Shown here in pieces: positions 6,957-15,917 of a DNA stretch of 40,963 nucleotides. Each line of letters opens with the position of its first letter. Position 1 is the stretch's first letter. Made by a program: the position numbers and the translations under genes. Location of the stretch: NCBI GenBank assembly GCA_013375475.1, contig JABXKD010000029.1, positions 1 to 40,963 on the forward strand, written 5' to 3'. A model generated the notes under the pieces. The model saw nothing but the letters and a program-made list of their open reading frames with translations. It did no database searches and was not told where the DNA came from. Source of the stretch: Promethearchaeota archaeon (lineage in GTDB: Archaea > Asgardarchaeota > Lokiarchaeia > Sigyniarchaeales > SOKP01).

Positions 6957-7889
6957 ATGAAATATGTTTATGGACCTGTTCCTAGCAGACGATTAGGGAG
7001 GTCTTTAGGAATTGACCCTATTCCTTCAAAAACATGCGATTATCAGTGTATATATTGTCAATTGGGAAAAACGACTAATTTTACTAGTGAGAGAAAAAAT
7101 TTTTATCCCTTAGAAGAAATTTACGAAGAAATTGAACAAAGTATTAACAAAAATAAAGGGGAGTTTGATTACATAACCTTTGTAGGTAGTGGTGAACCTA
7201 CCTTATGCAAAAGTTTAGGAAAACTGATTTTGAAAGCAAAGGAATTATCTAAAAAACCGATTTGTGTAATTACTAATGGTAGTTTATTATACCAAGACGA
7301 TGTAAAGGATGATCTTATCTTTTCTGACGTTGTTTTACCAACATTAGACGCAGGAGATGAAAAATTATTCATTAAAATTAATCGTCCTCATCCCTCCATC
7401 AAATATGAAAAAATAATTCAGGGTTACATTGATTTTCGGAAAGAATTTAACGGTAAATTTTGGATAGAAATAATGGTAATGAAGGGAATTAACGATTCTA
7501 GGGAAGAGTTATTTAAGATTAAAAAGAAGATAGATTTGATTCAACCCGATAGAATTGATATTAATGTTCCAATAAGACCTCCTACTGAAAGTTGGGTGAA
7601 AATTCCCGACCAAGATGTAATACCAATCCTAAACGATATTTTTGGAGATTATAATAATATAAACTTTCCTGAACAAGGAACATTTAGTGTTTTTGGTTTA
7701 AATTTTGAAAAGGAATTAAAGACTTTACTTGAAAGGCATCCAATGAGACTAGAACAAATTACTGAAACATTTAGTTCAAAAGCGGTTAATGAGCAAGATT
7801 TATTAGATCAATTGAATACTCTAGCATCCCAGAATAAGATTAAAAAAGTAATTTACAATAACCAGACTTTTTGGAAATTAACTAATTAA
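6957..7889 (+). CDS. Radical SAM protein, COG0731-like
   Basis: A 310-residue radical SAM enzyme. It starts MKYVYGPVPSRRLGRSLGID, the signature of the COG0731-type Fe-S oxidoreductases, followed by CDYQCIYC (C27, C31, C34) for the SAM-binding 4Fe-4S cluster and TFVGSGEPTL for the SAM-binding GGEP-like motif. The last 70 residues (PMRLEQITETFSSKAVNEQD) look like a small winged-helix-type tail. The reaction is unknown; the family is often found beside NifX-type and Mrp genes. It is not NifB: the NifX-type C-terminal domain and NifB motifs are lacking. It is 21 bases before the TrmO-like gene, so these two are likely co-transcribed. Confidence 0.88.
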   Translation: MKYVYGPVPSRRLGRSLGIDPIPSKTCDYQCIYCQLGKTTNFTSERKNFYPLEEIYEEIEQSINKNKGEFDYITFVGSGEPTLCKSLGKLILKAKELSKKPICVITNGSLLYQDDVKDDLIFSDVVLPTLDAGDEKLFIKINRPHPSIKYEKIIQGYIDFRKEFNGKFWIEIMVMKGINDSREELFKIKKKIDLIQPDRIDINVPIRPPTESWVKIPDQDVIPILNDIFGDYNNINFPEQGTFSVFGLNFEKELKTLLERHPMRLEQITETFSSKAVNEQDLLDQLNTLASQNKIKKVIYNNQTFWKLTN

Positions 7890-7910
7890 CCAATAACTCA
7901 ACTATTAGCT

Positions 7911-8402
7911 ATGCCAGTTTGCACGAAATGTAAAAAGGAAAAAGAGTTGCACCACCTTGATAAATTTGATGACAAATTCATATGTTATCAATGTTTATAT
8001 CAGAACAATAAGCCGTTTAAGATCTTTCCAATCGGTTTTGTAGAAAATCTATTAGAACGAGGGGAAGGATTTGGTTTGAAGGGGAGTAGAAATGATGTCT
8101 CTAAAATCCGTCTTTTTGAATCTCAACGACCTTTTCTTTACAAGTTAGAAGAAGATAAATGGATTACTGTTGTATATTATTTTCATAAACAGTGTAAAAT
8201 TCGATCGACCTTTTCTCGAGGTATTGATGGGAAGAAAGTAGGTATTTTCGCTTCTCGGACGCCTAATCGATTATCTCGCATTGGAATTACTAATGTTAAA
8301 TTAGTTAAAATTGAAGATACCACTTTATTCGTCAAAAATCTCGATGCGATTAATGGTACACCAATTCTAGATATTAAATTAGGTTCTAAAACGAGATGGT
8401 AA
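7911..8402 (+). CDS. TrmO/TsaA-like tRNA methyltransferase with N-terminal zinc knuckle
   Basis: A 163-residue protein. Residues about 36-163 form the TsaA/TrmO beta-barrel domain (SAM-dependent N6-methylation of t6A37 in certain tRNAs): IFPIGFVEN at the start, GIFASRTPNRLSRIGITNVK (111-130) matching the family GxFAxRxPxRxxxIG motif, and LDAINGTPILDIK (144-156). Residues 1-30 add two Cys pairs, CTKC (C4, C7) and CYQC (C25, C28), a probable zinc knuckle that usual TrmO proteins do not have at this end. It follows the radical SAM gene by 21 bases. The methyltransferase fold is clear; the target tRNA and the exact reaction are inferred. Confidence 0.85.
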   Translation: MPVCTKCKKEKELHHLDKFDDKFICYQCLYQNNKPFKIFPIGFVENLLERGEGFGLKGSRNDVSKIRLFESQRPFLYKLEEDKWITVVYYFHKQCKIRSTFSRGIDGKKVGIFASRTPNRLSRIGITNVKLVKIEDTTLFVKNLDAINGTPILDIKLGSKTRW

Positions 8403-8428
8403 TACAAATTAAACTCGTTAAACAAGGG

Positions 8429-8863
8429 CTAAGTTATATTTATATATATATTTGGGATTATTGCATTGTTTGGACAATCCTTAAAACATTTTAAACAATT
8501 ACTACACTTATTCATTGATTTATTATTAAATTCGATGTATTCTTCGTTTGTGCTTGGTTCAACGCAAAGCTTAAATAAATTTTGAAAGCAGAAGTTTGAC
8601 TCTAAACATTTTTTACAAACGGTACATCTCTCCTTATCGATTTCAAAGTCAATTAAACGCCCCTCCTCTAACGAGATTACCACTATAGCGTTGTGCTCGC
8701 AAACATCTACACACTTTAAACATCCTTTACATTTATTATAATCGACATATCGAAGCGAATCCCTAAAAAAGATTGCCTTTGGAGGACAAGAGTAAGAGCA
8801 CTTTTCACAACGGATGCAAAATTGTGGGTTTATACTTATAGGAAATAATTTTTCCGAATGCAT
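8429..8863 (-). CDS. Polyferredoxin with four 4Fe-4S motifs
   Basis: A 144-residue ferredoxin-like protein with four Cys clusters: C16/19/22/26 followed by Pro, C45/48/51/55, C80/83/86/92 (a looser fourth Cys, with C100 as alternative) and C120/123/126/130 followed by Pro. This is two successive 2[4Fe-4S] modules without any other domain. It would act as a cytosolic electron carrier. It lies 21 bases downstream of the glycyl radical enzyme on the same strand, so the two probably form an operon; supplying electrons to a radical SAM activase is a plausible role, but this is inference. The third cluster may be atypical or lost. Confidence 0.88.
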   Translation of the reverse strand: MHSEKLFPISINPQFCIRCEKCSYSCPPKAIFFRDSLRYVDYNKCKGCLKCVDVCEHNAIVVISLEEGRLIDFEIDKERCTVCKKCLESNFCFQNLFKLCVEPSTNEEYIEFNNKSMNKCSNCLKCFKDCPNNAIIPNIYINIT

Positions 8864-8884
8864 GTCGTTTTAGTTGATGAAATT

Positions 8885-11284
8885 CTAAAATTTGTTTTCT
8901 AATCTATCTATAATGTCGTTTTGGATTGGAATTCCTAAATCAATAAAAGTAGCGTTATACCCTCCAACTTTCACGATTAAATCTGCGTAATTTTCAGGAT
9001 GGATCTGTGCATCCTTTAAAGTTTCGGTTGAAACCACATTTGGTTGAATCTGCATCCCCCCTTTATCAAAATATGTTTTTAACAAGTAATAGAACTTTTC
9101 GATATTTTCTTGAGTTTCTAAGTTTTGGGGATGTAATCGCACATTAACAGCTACTCCATTCATAGCGTAATCGTAATTTAATTTTGCGATTGAATTCAAT
9201 ATTGCGGTGATTCCGTTCTTTTCAACTTTATTCACGGGAGATAAACTGTTTGAGATGGGTCTTCCTGCTTTTCTCCCATCAGCTGATGGTCGAGTTAAAA
9301 TACCTTCCATTACATGGATGCCCATTGAGTAAGCTCCCGCATTATATCGTCCTCCCCTTAAAGGTTTATTCTTCCTTACCTCTTGTGTAAATAAATCCCA
9401 TAATTCAATAGCAAAGGAATCAATCTCAGCACCATCGTTCCCCCACTTTTCGTAATTATTAATTAATTTTTGGCGGTAAACTTCATTATCTTCAAAGTTT
9501 GAATTGAGAATACTTATAAGATCTGGTAAAGTCATTGACTTTTCGTCGTAAACGACTTTTTTAATGTTATACATAGAATCAACTAAAGTAGCAAACCCAT
9601 AAGCAGTAATCGAAGAATAATTATATTTTGCCCCTCCACATACGTAATCTTTCCCACTTTCCAAGCATCCATCAAGCGTAGCAGACACAATCGGGTGTTG
9701 AAAATAGTTCATCACTACTCTATCCCCTACTTCGGCAATCTTCACAGATTTTTCAATGTTAAATTTAAGCTGCCGTGTAAAAGCGTCGTAAAATTGATCG
9801 TATGTGATAAACTCTCCTGGATTACCTGTCTGTAAACCATCAATATTCTTTGAGAAATTGCTATATCCATTGTTTAAAGTTAATTCTAACACTCCTGGTA
9901 AATTAATGAACATCCTAGCTGTTGCTGAAAAACTGTTTCCTTGACCGGTGGGCTCCACACATCCAATTATAACGTAATTCTGGGCGTCTTCTAGGGAATA
10001 ACCGGTATTTTGAAGCGCGGGAACTATAATTTCATCGTTATAAAAAGCGATACCTGAAGTGTGTTTAAAAACTTTAATCGCGTTTTCAAAGAATTCTCTT
10101 GGAGTTTTCTTATGAATTCTAACTGAAAGATCAGTAGTAAAAACCTTTACTTTCTTATATGCTTCAAGAAAAAGGTAAGATAACTCATTTGTTGCGTCTT
10201 TGCCATTTGAATCCATACCAGCAATAGTAATTGTTTGTGTGTTTTGACCAAGAGCGTTAGCTACTAAAGTAAAGTCTGTAGGTAATATTGTAATGTTCCA
10301 AGTTAATTTTAAATTGAGTTCTTCTATTAATTCTAACGCGTCTTCTCTATCAATTTTCCCGTTTTTAAGATCTTGAAAATAGTAAGGCCAGAGAATTTGA
10401 TCTAATCGACCAAGGGCCACAACACTTCGCTGGTAAGTAATATTTATGATATTTTGAGTAAAATTTATGAGTTGAACTGCCTCGTAAAAAGTTTCTGGGG
10501 TAGTTTCGGTAAGTTTTTTCAACATAGCTCCGATAATTTCAAGCTCTTTTTTCCGTTTTTCGTTGTTTTGAGTTTCTGCCATTTCAAGAGAAAGTGTTGA
10601 AAACCTTTGCAAAAACTCTATAGCAGCTCTGTAATAAATTTTAACAGCTTCGTAGAAGTTATATTTTTCTTGAAATTCTTTATCCACTTTCTCTAAGCGG
10701 GATTGAAATGATTCAGCTTCCTCAATAATTCCTCTATATCCAAGTTTTAAAAGCTTTTCGTAGCCAGCGCATAAATGTCCTTCTGTCGTTCCAATTTGAA
10801 CGGACACATTTGGAGCTAAGGAAGTGATTTTCCCCTCTCCTGTGACCAGTTCTTCTTCCCGTAATTTCTTACTAATACGACCTTCTAATAGCGATTTTTT
10901 TCTCCAAAATGGGATCATTTCGAGTAACTCATCAATCTCCGGCTCGTCGATAAAAAATGGTTGAAGTTTTCTTCTTCTTAGCTTCTTATATGTTGATCTC
11001 TTCTCTAAACTGTTATCATAGCGTTGAAAATCGAGATTGATTTTTTCGCCTAAATTTTTGCTCGTTTCGTTTCCAACCAGTAATTCATCGTCTCTAATAA
11101 AAATGGTCATATTTTTTAGAGTGCGTGCTATAGATTTCGCTCTCTTAATGATTTCGGGATCGTCTGGATATTGTTTATAAATCTCAGTGAAAAATCTCAT
11201 GCGTTCGATACACAATTCATACTTGCTTGATAGCATGTTATTTTTGAGATTATTTATCCGTTTGGAAGGAGTTTTAATAATCAA
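8885..11284 (-). CDS. Glycyl radical enzyme (PFL2/dehydratase-lyase type)
   Basis: A 799-residue enzyme of the pyruvate-formate-lyase-like superfamily. Seen: the N-terminal PFL domain; the active-site loop IIGCVEPTGQG with C442 and E444, the GCVEP form found in glycerol/propanediol dehydratases and choline trimethylamine-lyase rather than in true PFL (which has adjacent Cys-Cys); and the glycyl radical motif KVGGYNATF near the C-terminus with G775 as the radical site (the usual Arg of RVxGY is Lys here). Length is normal. It works only under anoxic conditions and needs a radical SAM activase. No activase is adjacent; a polyferredoxin follows directly. The substrate cannot be decided from the sequence: a diol dehydratase, C-N lyase or other lyase are all possible. 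Confidence 0.9.
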   Translation of the reverse strand: MIIKTPSKRINNLKNNMLSSKYELCIERMRFFTEIYKQYPDDPEIIKRAKSIARTLKNMTIFIRDDELLVGNETSKNLGEKINLDFQRYDNSLEKRSTYKKLRRRKLQPFFIDEPEIDELLEMIPFWRKKSLLEGRISKKLREEELVTGEGKITSLAPNVSVQIGTTEGHLCAGYEKLLKLGYRGIIEEAESFQSRLEKVDKEFQEKYNFYEAVKIYYRAAIEFLQRFSTLSLEMAETQNNEKRKKELEIIGAMLKKLTETTPETFYEAVQLINFTQNIINITYQRSVVALGRLDQILWPYYFQDLKNGKIDREDALELIEELNLKLTWNITILPTDFTLVANALGQNTQTITIAGMDSNGKDATNELSYLFLEAYKKVKVFTTDLSVRIHKKTPREFFENAIKVFKHTSGIAFYNDEIIVPALQNTGYSLEDAQNYVIIGCVEPTGQGNSFSATARMFINLPGVLELTLNNGYSNFSKNIDGLQTGNPGEFITYDQFYDAFTRQLKFNIEKSVKIAEVGDRVVMNYFQHPIVSATLDGCLESGKDYVCGGAKYNYSSITAYGFATLVDSMYNIKKVVYDEKSMTLPDLISILNSNFEDNEVYRQKLINNYEKWGNDGAEIDSFAIELWDLFTQEVRKNKPLRGGRYNAGAYSMGIHVMEGILTRPSADGRKAGRPISNSLSPVNKVEKNGITAILNSIAKLNYDYAMNGVAVNVRLHPQNLETQENIEKFYYLLKTYFDKGGMQIQPNVVSTETLKDAQIHPENYADLIVKVGGYNATFIDLGIPIQNDIIDRLENKF

Positions 11285-11407
11285 ATTCTTCTCTGAAATT
11301 TAAATTTGTAAATATTGTAAATTATAAATCCACAATCTAATAAGTATTTTTAAACTTTAAAAAATAAGTAAAATCGCTTAATAACAATTATTATCTAATC
11401 GTTCGAA

Positions 11408-12214
11408 ATGAAAGTTAGACTAAACCCAAATACTATTTACCAGAAAATACTCCAGAATAAAATCAACAGGATAGAAGGTATTGAGTTTCTAATTTCGATC
11501 ATAGAGAAATCTGAAAACACGAGCTCGAGGATAGAGAGCTTAAACATTTTAAACAAACTGAAAACTCGAGATCAGATTGTTTTTAGAACACTAGAAAATT
11601 GCATAATTTCTGACGAATATGAAGAGATTAGGATAATTTCCGCTAAAATAATTTTAGAAAATTATTTTAAAGTTGGAGAAAATTGCTTGGAATGGGTTTT
11701 ATTAAACGATAAATCATCAAAATTCCTTAAAGTTCTCGCAAAGTCGTTAAATGATCCAGAAATCGACCACTTCAGGTCTTTATATGCTGTTTATCTTCAA
11801 AGATTAGAGAAAATAGCTGAAAATCTTGATGTTGTGTCCGAGGAAGTTCCGTTCTTATTAGATTTAGAATTTAATCTTGACAATTACAACAGTTTTAATT
11901 GGAATTCAAACAGTAAACTGATCTATGATGACGATGTAATGTTGAAAGTTCAAGACCAACGCATATTGGAATTAAGTATATCTCTAAGAGATCAAATTCC
12001 TTCCTCTATTAAATTATTGAAGAATTTAAAAAATTTGAACCTAAGTTGTAATAATTTAACTAATTTGCCGGATACTTTAAGCGACCTTATAAATCTTGAA
12101 AGTCTAGATTTGAGTTGGAACGACTTTAAAGTAGTTCCAAATGTCTTGAACGAGTTAAAATCGATTAAGAAGATTAATTTTGAAAATAATCTCATTCATA
12201 AATGCCCTAATTGA
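11408..12214 (+). CDS. Leucine-rich-repeat protein with helical N-terminal domain
   Basis: A 268-residue cytosolic-looking protein (no signal peptide). Residues 1-145 are helical with HEAT/ARM-like character (IESLNILNKLKTRDQIVFRT). Residues about 185-265 hold three to four leucine-rich repeats of the LxxLxLxxNxLxxLP type: LKNLKNLNLSCNNLTNLP, then INLESLDLSWNDFKVVP, then a shorter last repeat ending KCPN. Such HEAT-plus-LRR proteins are abundant in Asgard archaea and usually thought to mediate protein-protein contacts. The partner is unknown. It is divergent from the glycyl radical enzyme, and 59 bases upstream of a nucleoside phosphorylase. Confidence 0.85.
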   Translation: MKVRLNPNTIYQKILQNKINRIEGIEFLISIIEKSENTSSRIESLNILNKLKTRDQIVFRTLENCIISDEYEEIRIISAKIILENYFKVGENCLEWVLLNDKSSKFLKVLAKSLNDPEIDHFRSLYAVYLQRLEKIAENLDVVSEEVPFLLDLEFNLDNYNSFNWNSNSKLIYDDDVMLKVQDQRILELSISLRDQIPSSIKLLKNLKNLNLSCNNLTNLPDTLSDLINLESLDLSWNDFKVVPNVLNELKSIKKINFENNLIHKCPN

Positions 12215-12273
12215 AATATATAAAATGAAGAATTTTCAAAAAGCTTCATATTCATTTAATCTTTAGAAGAAAT

Positions 12274-13053
12274 ATGGTGTTTCCAAATTATCCAAATAAA
12301 TATAATGAAAAAACTATGGTTCAAGCTAAGGATTTTTGGAAGTATAAGAAAGAACTTGGTGTATTTCCTGATATTGAACCTCCAAAGGGAGTTATAATAT
12401 GTTATTCCCCCACAATTCTAAATTATATAGTAGAGCATTACTCTCTTACTCAGGTTGACAATGTTCATGCAAATAATTTTTATCTCTTAAACGATTCTGA
12501 CAAAAAAATTGCTATTTGTGGGACTATTGGAGTAGGGGCTCCCGTTGTAGGAATTTTATTAGAAGAACTTCACGCTTTTGGTACAAATTTCTTTATATCA
12601 ATAGGGACTGCTGGATCTCTCCAAAAAAATCTTAAATTAGGAAGCCATATAATTTGCGATAGGGCGATTAGGGACGAAGGAACTTCGCATCATTACGCTT
12701 CAAGCGAAAAATATTCATATCCCTCTAAAACTTTGACAGATAAAATGATCGAAGTAGCGAACCAGATGGATGTAAATTATCACACTGGAACAAGTTGGAC
12801 GACTGATGCTCCATACCGTGAAACTCTAACTGAGTTAAAACATTACAGAAACGAGGGCGTAATGACAGTTGAAATGGAAGCTTCCGCTATATTCGCGATC
12901 GCAAAATATCTGAATATCGAAGCAGGAGTAATTCTTACCATAAGCGATTATTTGACCGAAGAAAGGTGGGAGCTTCATTTTCACCTAACTAAACAGCATC
13001 TTCATACTTTATTTATGTTAGCTAAAGAAACTTTAAATTCACTATTATTCTGA
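12274..13053 (+). CDS. Nucleoside phosphorylase (uridine/purine phosphorylase, PNP_UDP_1)
   Basis: A 259-residue enzyme of the purine-nucleoside/uridine phosphorylase superfamily, which splits nucleosides with phosphate into base and ribose-1-phosphate. Motifs visible: GTIGVGAP (83-90, phosphate region), SIGTAGSLQ (109-117), DEGTSHHY (134-141, base site), WTTDAPYRET (175-184), VEMEASAIF (199-207, ribose-binding Met-Glu) and TISDYL (222-227). The length is usual for the family. DEGTS followed by His-His-Tyr is more like uridine-type members, but substrate preference cannot be fixed. It serves nucleoside salvage. The start ATG at 12274 is the only good one. Confidence 0.9.
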   Translation: MVFPNYPNKYNEKTMVQAKDFWKYKKELGVFPDIEPPKGVIICYSPTILNYIVEHYSLTQVDNVHANNFYLLNDSDKKIAICGTIGVGAPVVGILLEELHAFGTNFFISIGTAGSLQKNLKLGSHIICDRAIRDEGTSHHYASSEKYSYPSKTLTDKMIEVANQMDVNYHTGTSWTTDAPYRETLTELKHYRNEGVMTVEMEASAIFAIAKYLNIEAGVILTISDYLTEERWELHFHLTKQHLHTLFMLAKETLNSLLF

Positions 13054-13140
13054 GGATTCTAAATTCATTTCCCATCATTTAAAAATGCAATTTACTTATT
13101 AATGATATTAAATTTAGTTTGTATAATAGAAATCTAATAG

Positions 13141-14889
13141 ATGGTAAGAATGAGCGATCAGGAAGGAAATAGAGATAATCCGTATTCGTTTGATGATTAT
13201 ATTTTTGTTAAAAATAATTTTAATTATTATAGAGATGATGAATTTTTTCAAGCCTTAGTTAAAAAATATCTTCCCTTTAATGAACTTGAAAAAATTGACC
13301 TAGAGCTTCAAGAACTTTCAGACATCGTTTCGTTTCGATTTAAAGCTCTCGCTGACGAAGCAACTAGGCTTGAAAATCGAGTAAAATGCACGCTTATTCA
13401 GCATTACGATGCGTATAATCATCGCATTGATAAAATAAAAAGATGCTCCGAAACAGAAACGCTTGAGCGTGAAATCTTTGATCTCGGATTATTTGATCCG
13501 AAGCGAAATAGTCCTTGGAGTAGATTCGTTAAAATGTTTTTACTCTACCAAATCGGTGAATCTGGAGTAATGTGCCCTATAGCTTGTACTCATGGTGCTG
13601 TAGAATTACTTCAAAAATACGAAAACGAACTTGAACCAGAAGCCTATAATATATTGACATATCTTCGAGACGGTATTGGAGGATATAAACTAGGTTCGCA
13701 GTTCGTAAGTGAAATCCAAGGTGGTAGCGATGTTCCAGCAAATCTCGTCGAAGCCGTTTTCGAAGAAGAAGAAGGTTCCGATGGCGTTTCAAATTGTTGG
13801 CGGTTGTATGGTCAAAAATACTTTTGCTCAGCAATGCAATCAGACTACGCAGTAGTAACCGCTAAACCAAAAAACGTCTCATCATCAACTAGAGTTGCCG
13901 CTTTTGTAGTTCCAGCCTGGCTTCCCGGAAACAAAGAAAAAGAAATTAGAAATTCCTATACTATTGATAGATTAAAACAAAAACTTGGAACTGCCGAATT
14001 GCCTACAGCAGAAATCACATATAACGGCGCTGTCGCTTATCCTGTTGGACCTTTAGAAAAGGGTTTAGCAGATATTGTAGGCATTGTGCTTTCATTATCA
14101 AGACTCCACGTTGCTCTTGGCATGGCAGCAGGATTGCTGAAAGTAACAAGAGAAGCAATTTTATATTCTCAGTTTAGAACTGCTTTTGGTGTTCCAGTCT
14201 CTTCTTTTCCACTCATGATTAACCAAATTAATGATATAAACCACAACGCAATGAGGAGCGCGGCAGGAGCGTTTAAAGTATACTCCGAATACATCCATTT
14301 TAACGAAGAACTCATCAGCGGGATAAGAGAACTACAAAAAATTGAAGACCTTACTGAACGAAAAAGGCGTTTTAGATTACGAGAGCTTATAATGCTGCAA
14401 AAAATAGTTGTAGCTGACGATGCACCCGCTATAATTCGGAAAGCAATTTCGTTTTTTGGTGGACACGGAATAATGGAAGATTTTATCGATTTTCCTCGAT
14501 TACATCGAGATTCCTTAATAATGGAATTATGGGAAGGTCCACGAAATGTTTTACTTGCCCAAATACATCGTGATTTCCAAAGGGTTGCTGAATGGTACTC
14601 CGCTGATGATTTTATTAAGGATTTACTTGAAGGAGTGGATCAAAAAACTATTGGAAATTTAACTACTGAGTTTTCAAAAATAATATCACACGATACACTT
14701 TTGAGGAACGACGAAGAAACCTTAGAGATTTGTCGAGATTGGGAAAGAATATCGAACAATCTCTTTCATATTTATCAAGATCAAGCTCTTATTGAATTAA
14801 ATTATAAGGGAAAACCTCTTAAATTTTCAAGGTTGTTGCGTAAGTTTAAAAAGAAGCCGGAAGAGAAAGAGATTTTGGTAGAACTTTAA
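13141..14889 (+). CDS. AidB-like acyl-CoA dehydrogenase family flavoprotein
   Basis: A 582-residue member of the acyl-CoA dehydrogenase superfamily, nearest in motif form to the AidB branch: SEIQGGSDVPAN (190-201, flavin-binding region), LYGQKYFCSAMQSDYAVV (222-239), RLKQKLGTAELPTAEI (277-292), FFGGHGIMEDF (438-448) and LWEGPRNVL (463-471) with E465 at the usual catalytic-base position. About 100 extra N-terminal and 110 extra C-terminal residues make it longer than short-chain dehydrogenases (about 380). It binds FAD and probably oxidises an acyl-CoA or related substrate, passing electrons to an ETF not seen here. An ATG at 13150 (MSDQEG) is an alternative start. It leads a plus-strand run with two crotonases. 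Confidence 0.87.
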   Translation: MVRMSDQEGNRDNPYSFDDYIFVKNNFNYYRDDEFFQALVKKYLPFNELEKIDLELQELSDIVSFRFKALADEATRLENRVKCTLIQHYDAYNHRIDKIKRCSETETLEREIFDLGLFDPKRNSPWSRFVKMFLLYQIGESGVMCPIACTHGAVELLQKYENELEPEAYNILTYLRDGIGGYKLGSQFVSEIQGGSDVPANLVEAVFEEEEGSDGVSNCWRLYGQKYFCSAMQSDYAVVTAKPKNVSSSTRVAAFVVPAWLPGNKEKEIRNSYTIDRLKQKLGTAELPTAEITYNGAVAYPVGPLEKGLADIVGIVLSLSRLHVALGMAAGLLKVTREAILYSQFRTAFGVPVSSFPLMINQINDINHNAMRSAAGAFKVYSEYIHFNEELISGIRELQKIEDLTERKRRFRLRELIMLQKIVVADDAPAIIRKAISFFGGHGIMEDFIDFPRLHRDSLIMELWEGPRNVLLAQIHRDFQRVAEWYSADDFIKDLLEGVDQKTIGNLTTEFSKIISHDTLLRNDEETLEICRDWERISNNLFHIYQDQALIELNYKGKPLKFSRLLRKFKKKPEEKEILVEL

Positions 14890-15020
14890 GTCTCCTTAGG
14901 GAAAGGTGTATTTAAAAGAGATTTAGAATTCTCTTTGATAGTGGGACTGTTAATTACCAATTGTAGATCAGTCTTAAATTATAAATTCAAATGTTGTTTT
15001 ATTACATTATTAGAAGAATT

Positions 15021-15884
15021 GTGATAAATGTGAATTTTGAGACTATTAACTTTGAGTTAAGAGAAAATGGAATAGGGATACTAACGCTTAATCGTCCCAA
15101 CAAACTAAATGCTATGTCTTTTCAGATGATTAAAGATTTACACGCATTATTTGATTCTTTAATGGTAAATTTAGATTGTCGTGTTGTTATATTAAAAGCA
15201 GAAGGGAAAGCGTTTTGTGCTGGCTTGGATTTGAAAGAATCGACGATTTTGCAATCTAAAAAAAAGCCACCAGAATTGAAAGAAAAGTTCCATTTTCTAA
15301 ACGCTCCCGATAAGGATATTATTAAAGCTAAATTATACGCTCAGTGGTATACCAGTCATATTATCGTAAAAATGCGTAAAATTAGTCAACCAATCATCGC
15401 TTTAATTCAAGGCGCAGCATCTGGAGCTGGTTTCGCATTTTCTTTAGCGGCAGATATTAGGATTGCTAGCAATAACGCAAAGTTTAATAATGCATTTATC
15501 AACGTTGGATTTTCTGGTTCAGACCTAGGATCTAGTTATTATCTTCCTCGACTTATAGGGATGTCAAGAGCAACAGAGATTTTATACACAGGAAGATTTG
15601 TAGATGCTTATGAAGCTGAAAAGATAGGATTAGTATTAAGTGTAGTTGAAGAAGCAAAATTACTTGATACAGCTATTGAACTAGCAGAAAATTTGCTACA
15701 TAAAAGCCCTTTAGGGTTAAGAATGACTAAACAAGCACTCAATTTATCTCTTGATTCTCCAAGTCTAGAAACGATTCTTCAATTAGAAAATCGCGCACAA
15801 ATGCTTTGTTCTGCATCAGATGATATTATGGAAGGAATTCAATCCTTTTTCGAAAAAAGAGACCCAAAATATCCCTTGAGATGA
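15021..15884 (+). CDS. Enoyl-CoA hydratase/isomerase (crotonase) family, copy 1
   Basis: A crotonase of about 287 residues. I prefer the GTG at 15021 (reading VINVNFETINFE) because copy 2 downstream starts VKKMNFETIKFE at the same distance; an ATG at 14991 would add ten hydrophobic residues (MLFYYIIRRI) not found in copy 2. Oxyanion-hole segments are present: FCAGLDL and GAASGAGFAFSLAAD. By my alignment with rat mitochondrial enoyl-CoA hydratase, neither catalytic Glu is kept: the Glu144 position is Ala, and the Glu164 region reads FINVGFSGSDLG. The SDLG Asp may take over. The reaction (hydration, isomerisation or other CoA-ester chemistry) is therefore open. Probably part of acyl-CoA degradation with the dehydrogenase upstream. 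Confidence 0.88.
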   Translation: MINVNFETINFELRENGIGILTLNRPNKLNAMSFQMIKDLHALFDSLMVNLDCRVVILKAEGKAFCAGLDLKESTILQSKKKPPELKEKFHFLNAPDKDIIKAKLYAQWYTSHIIVKMRKISQPIIALIQGAASGAGFAFSLAADIRIASNNAKFNNAFINVGFSGSDLGSSYYLPRLIGMSRATEILYTGRFVDAYEAEKIGLVLSVVEEAKLLDTAIELAENLLHKSPLGLRMTKQALNLSLDSPSLETILQLENRAQMLCSASDDIMEGIQSFFEKRDPKYPLR

Positions 15885-15917
15885 GAATTAGAACATAAAA
15901 TATCAAATTAAAAATAA

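Noticed and set aside
6957..7889. Reading the radical SAM gene beside NifX as NifB
   Set aside because: The YVYGPVPSRRLG start and the CxxxCxxC context fit COG0731; it lacks NifB motifs and the NifX-type C-terminal domain.
14915..14936. Inverted repeat AAAGAGA/TCTCTTT after the AidB-like gene
   Set aside because: Seven AT-rich pairs with an 8-base loop and no T run after it; may be a weak terminator but cannot be supported.
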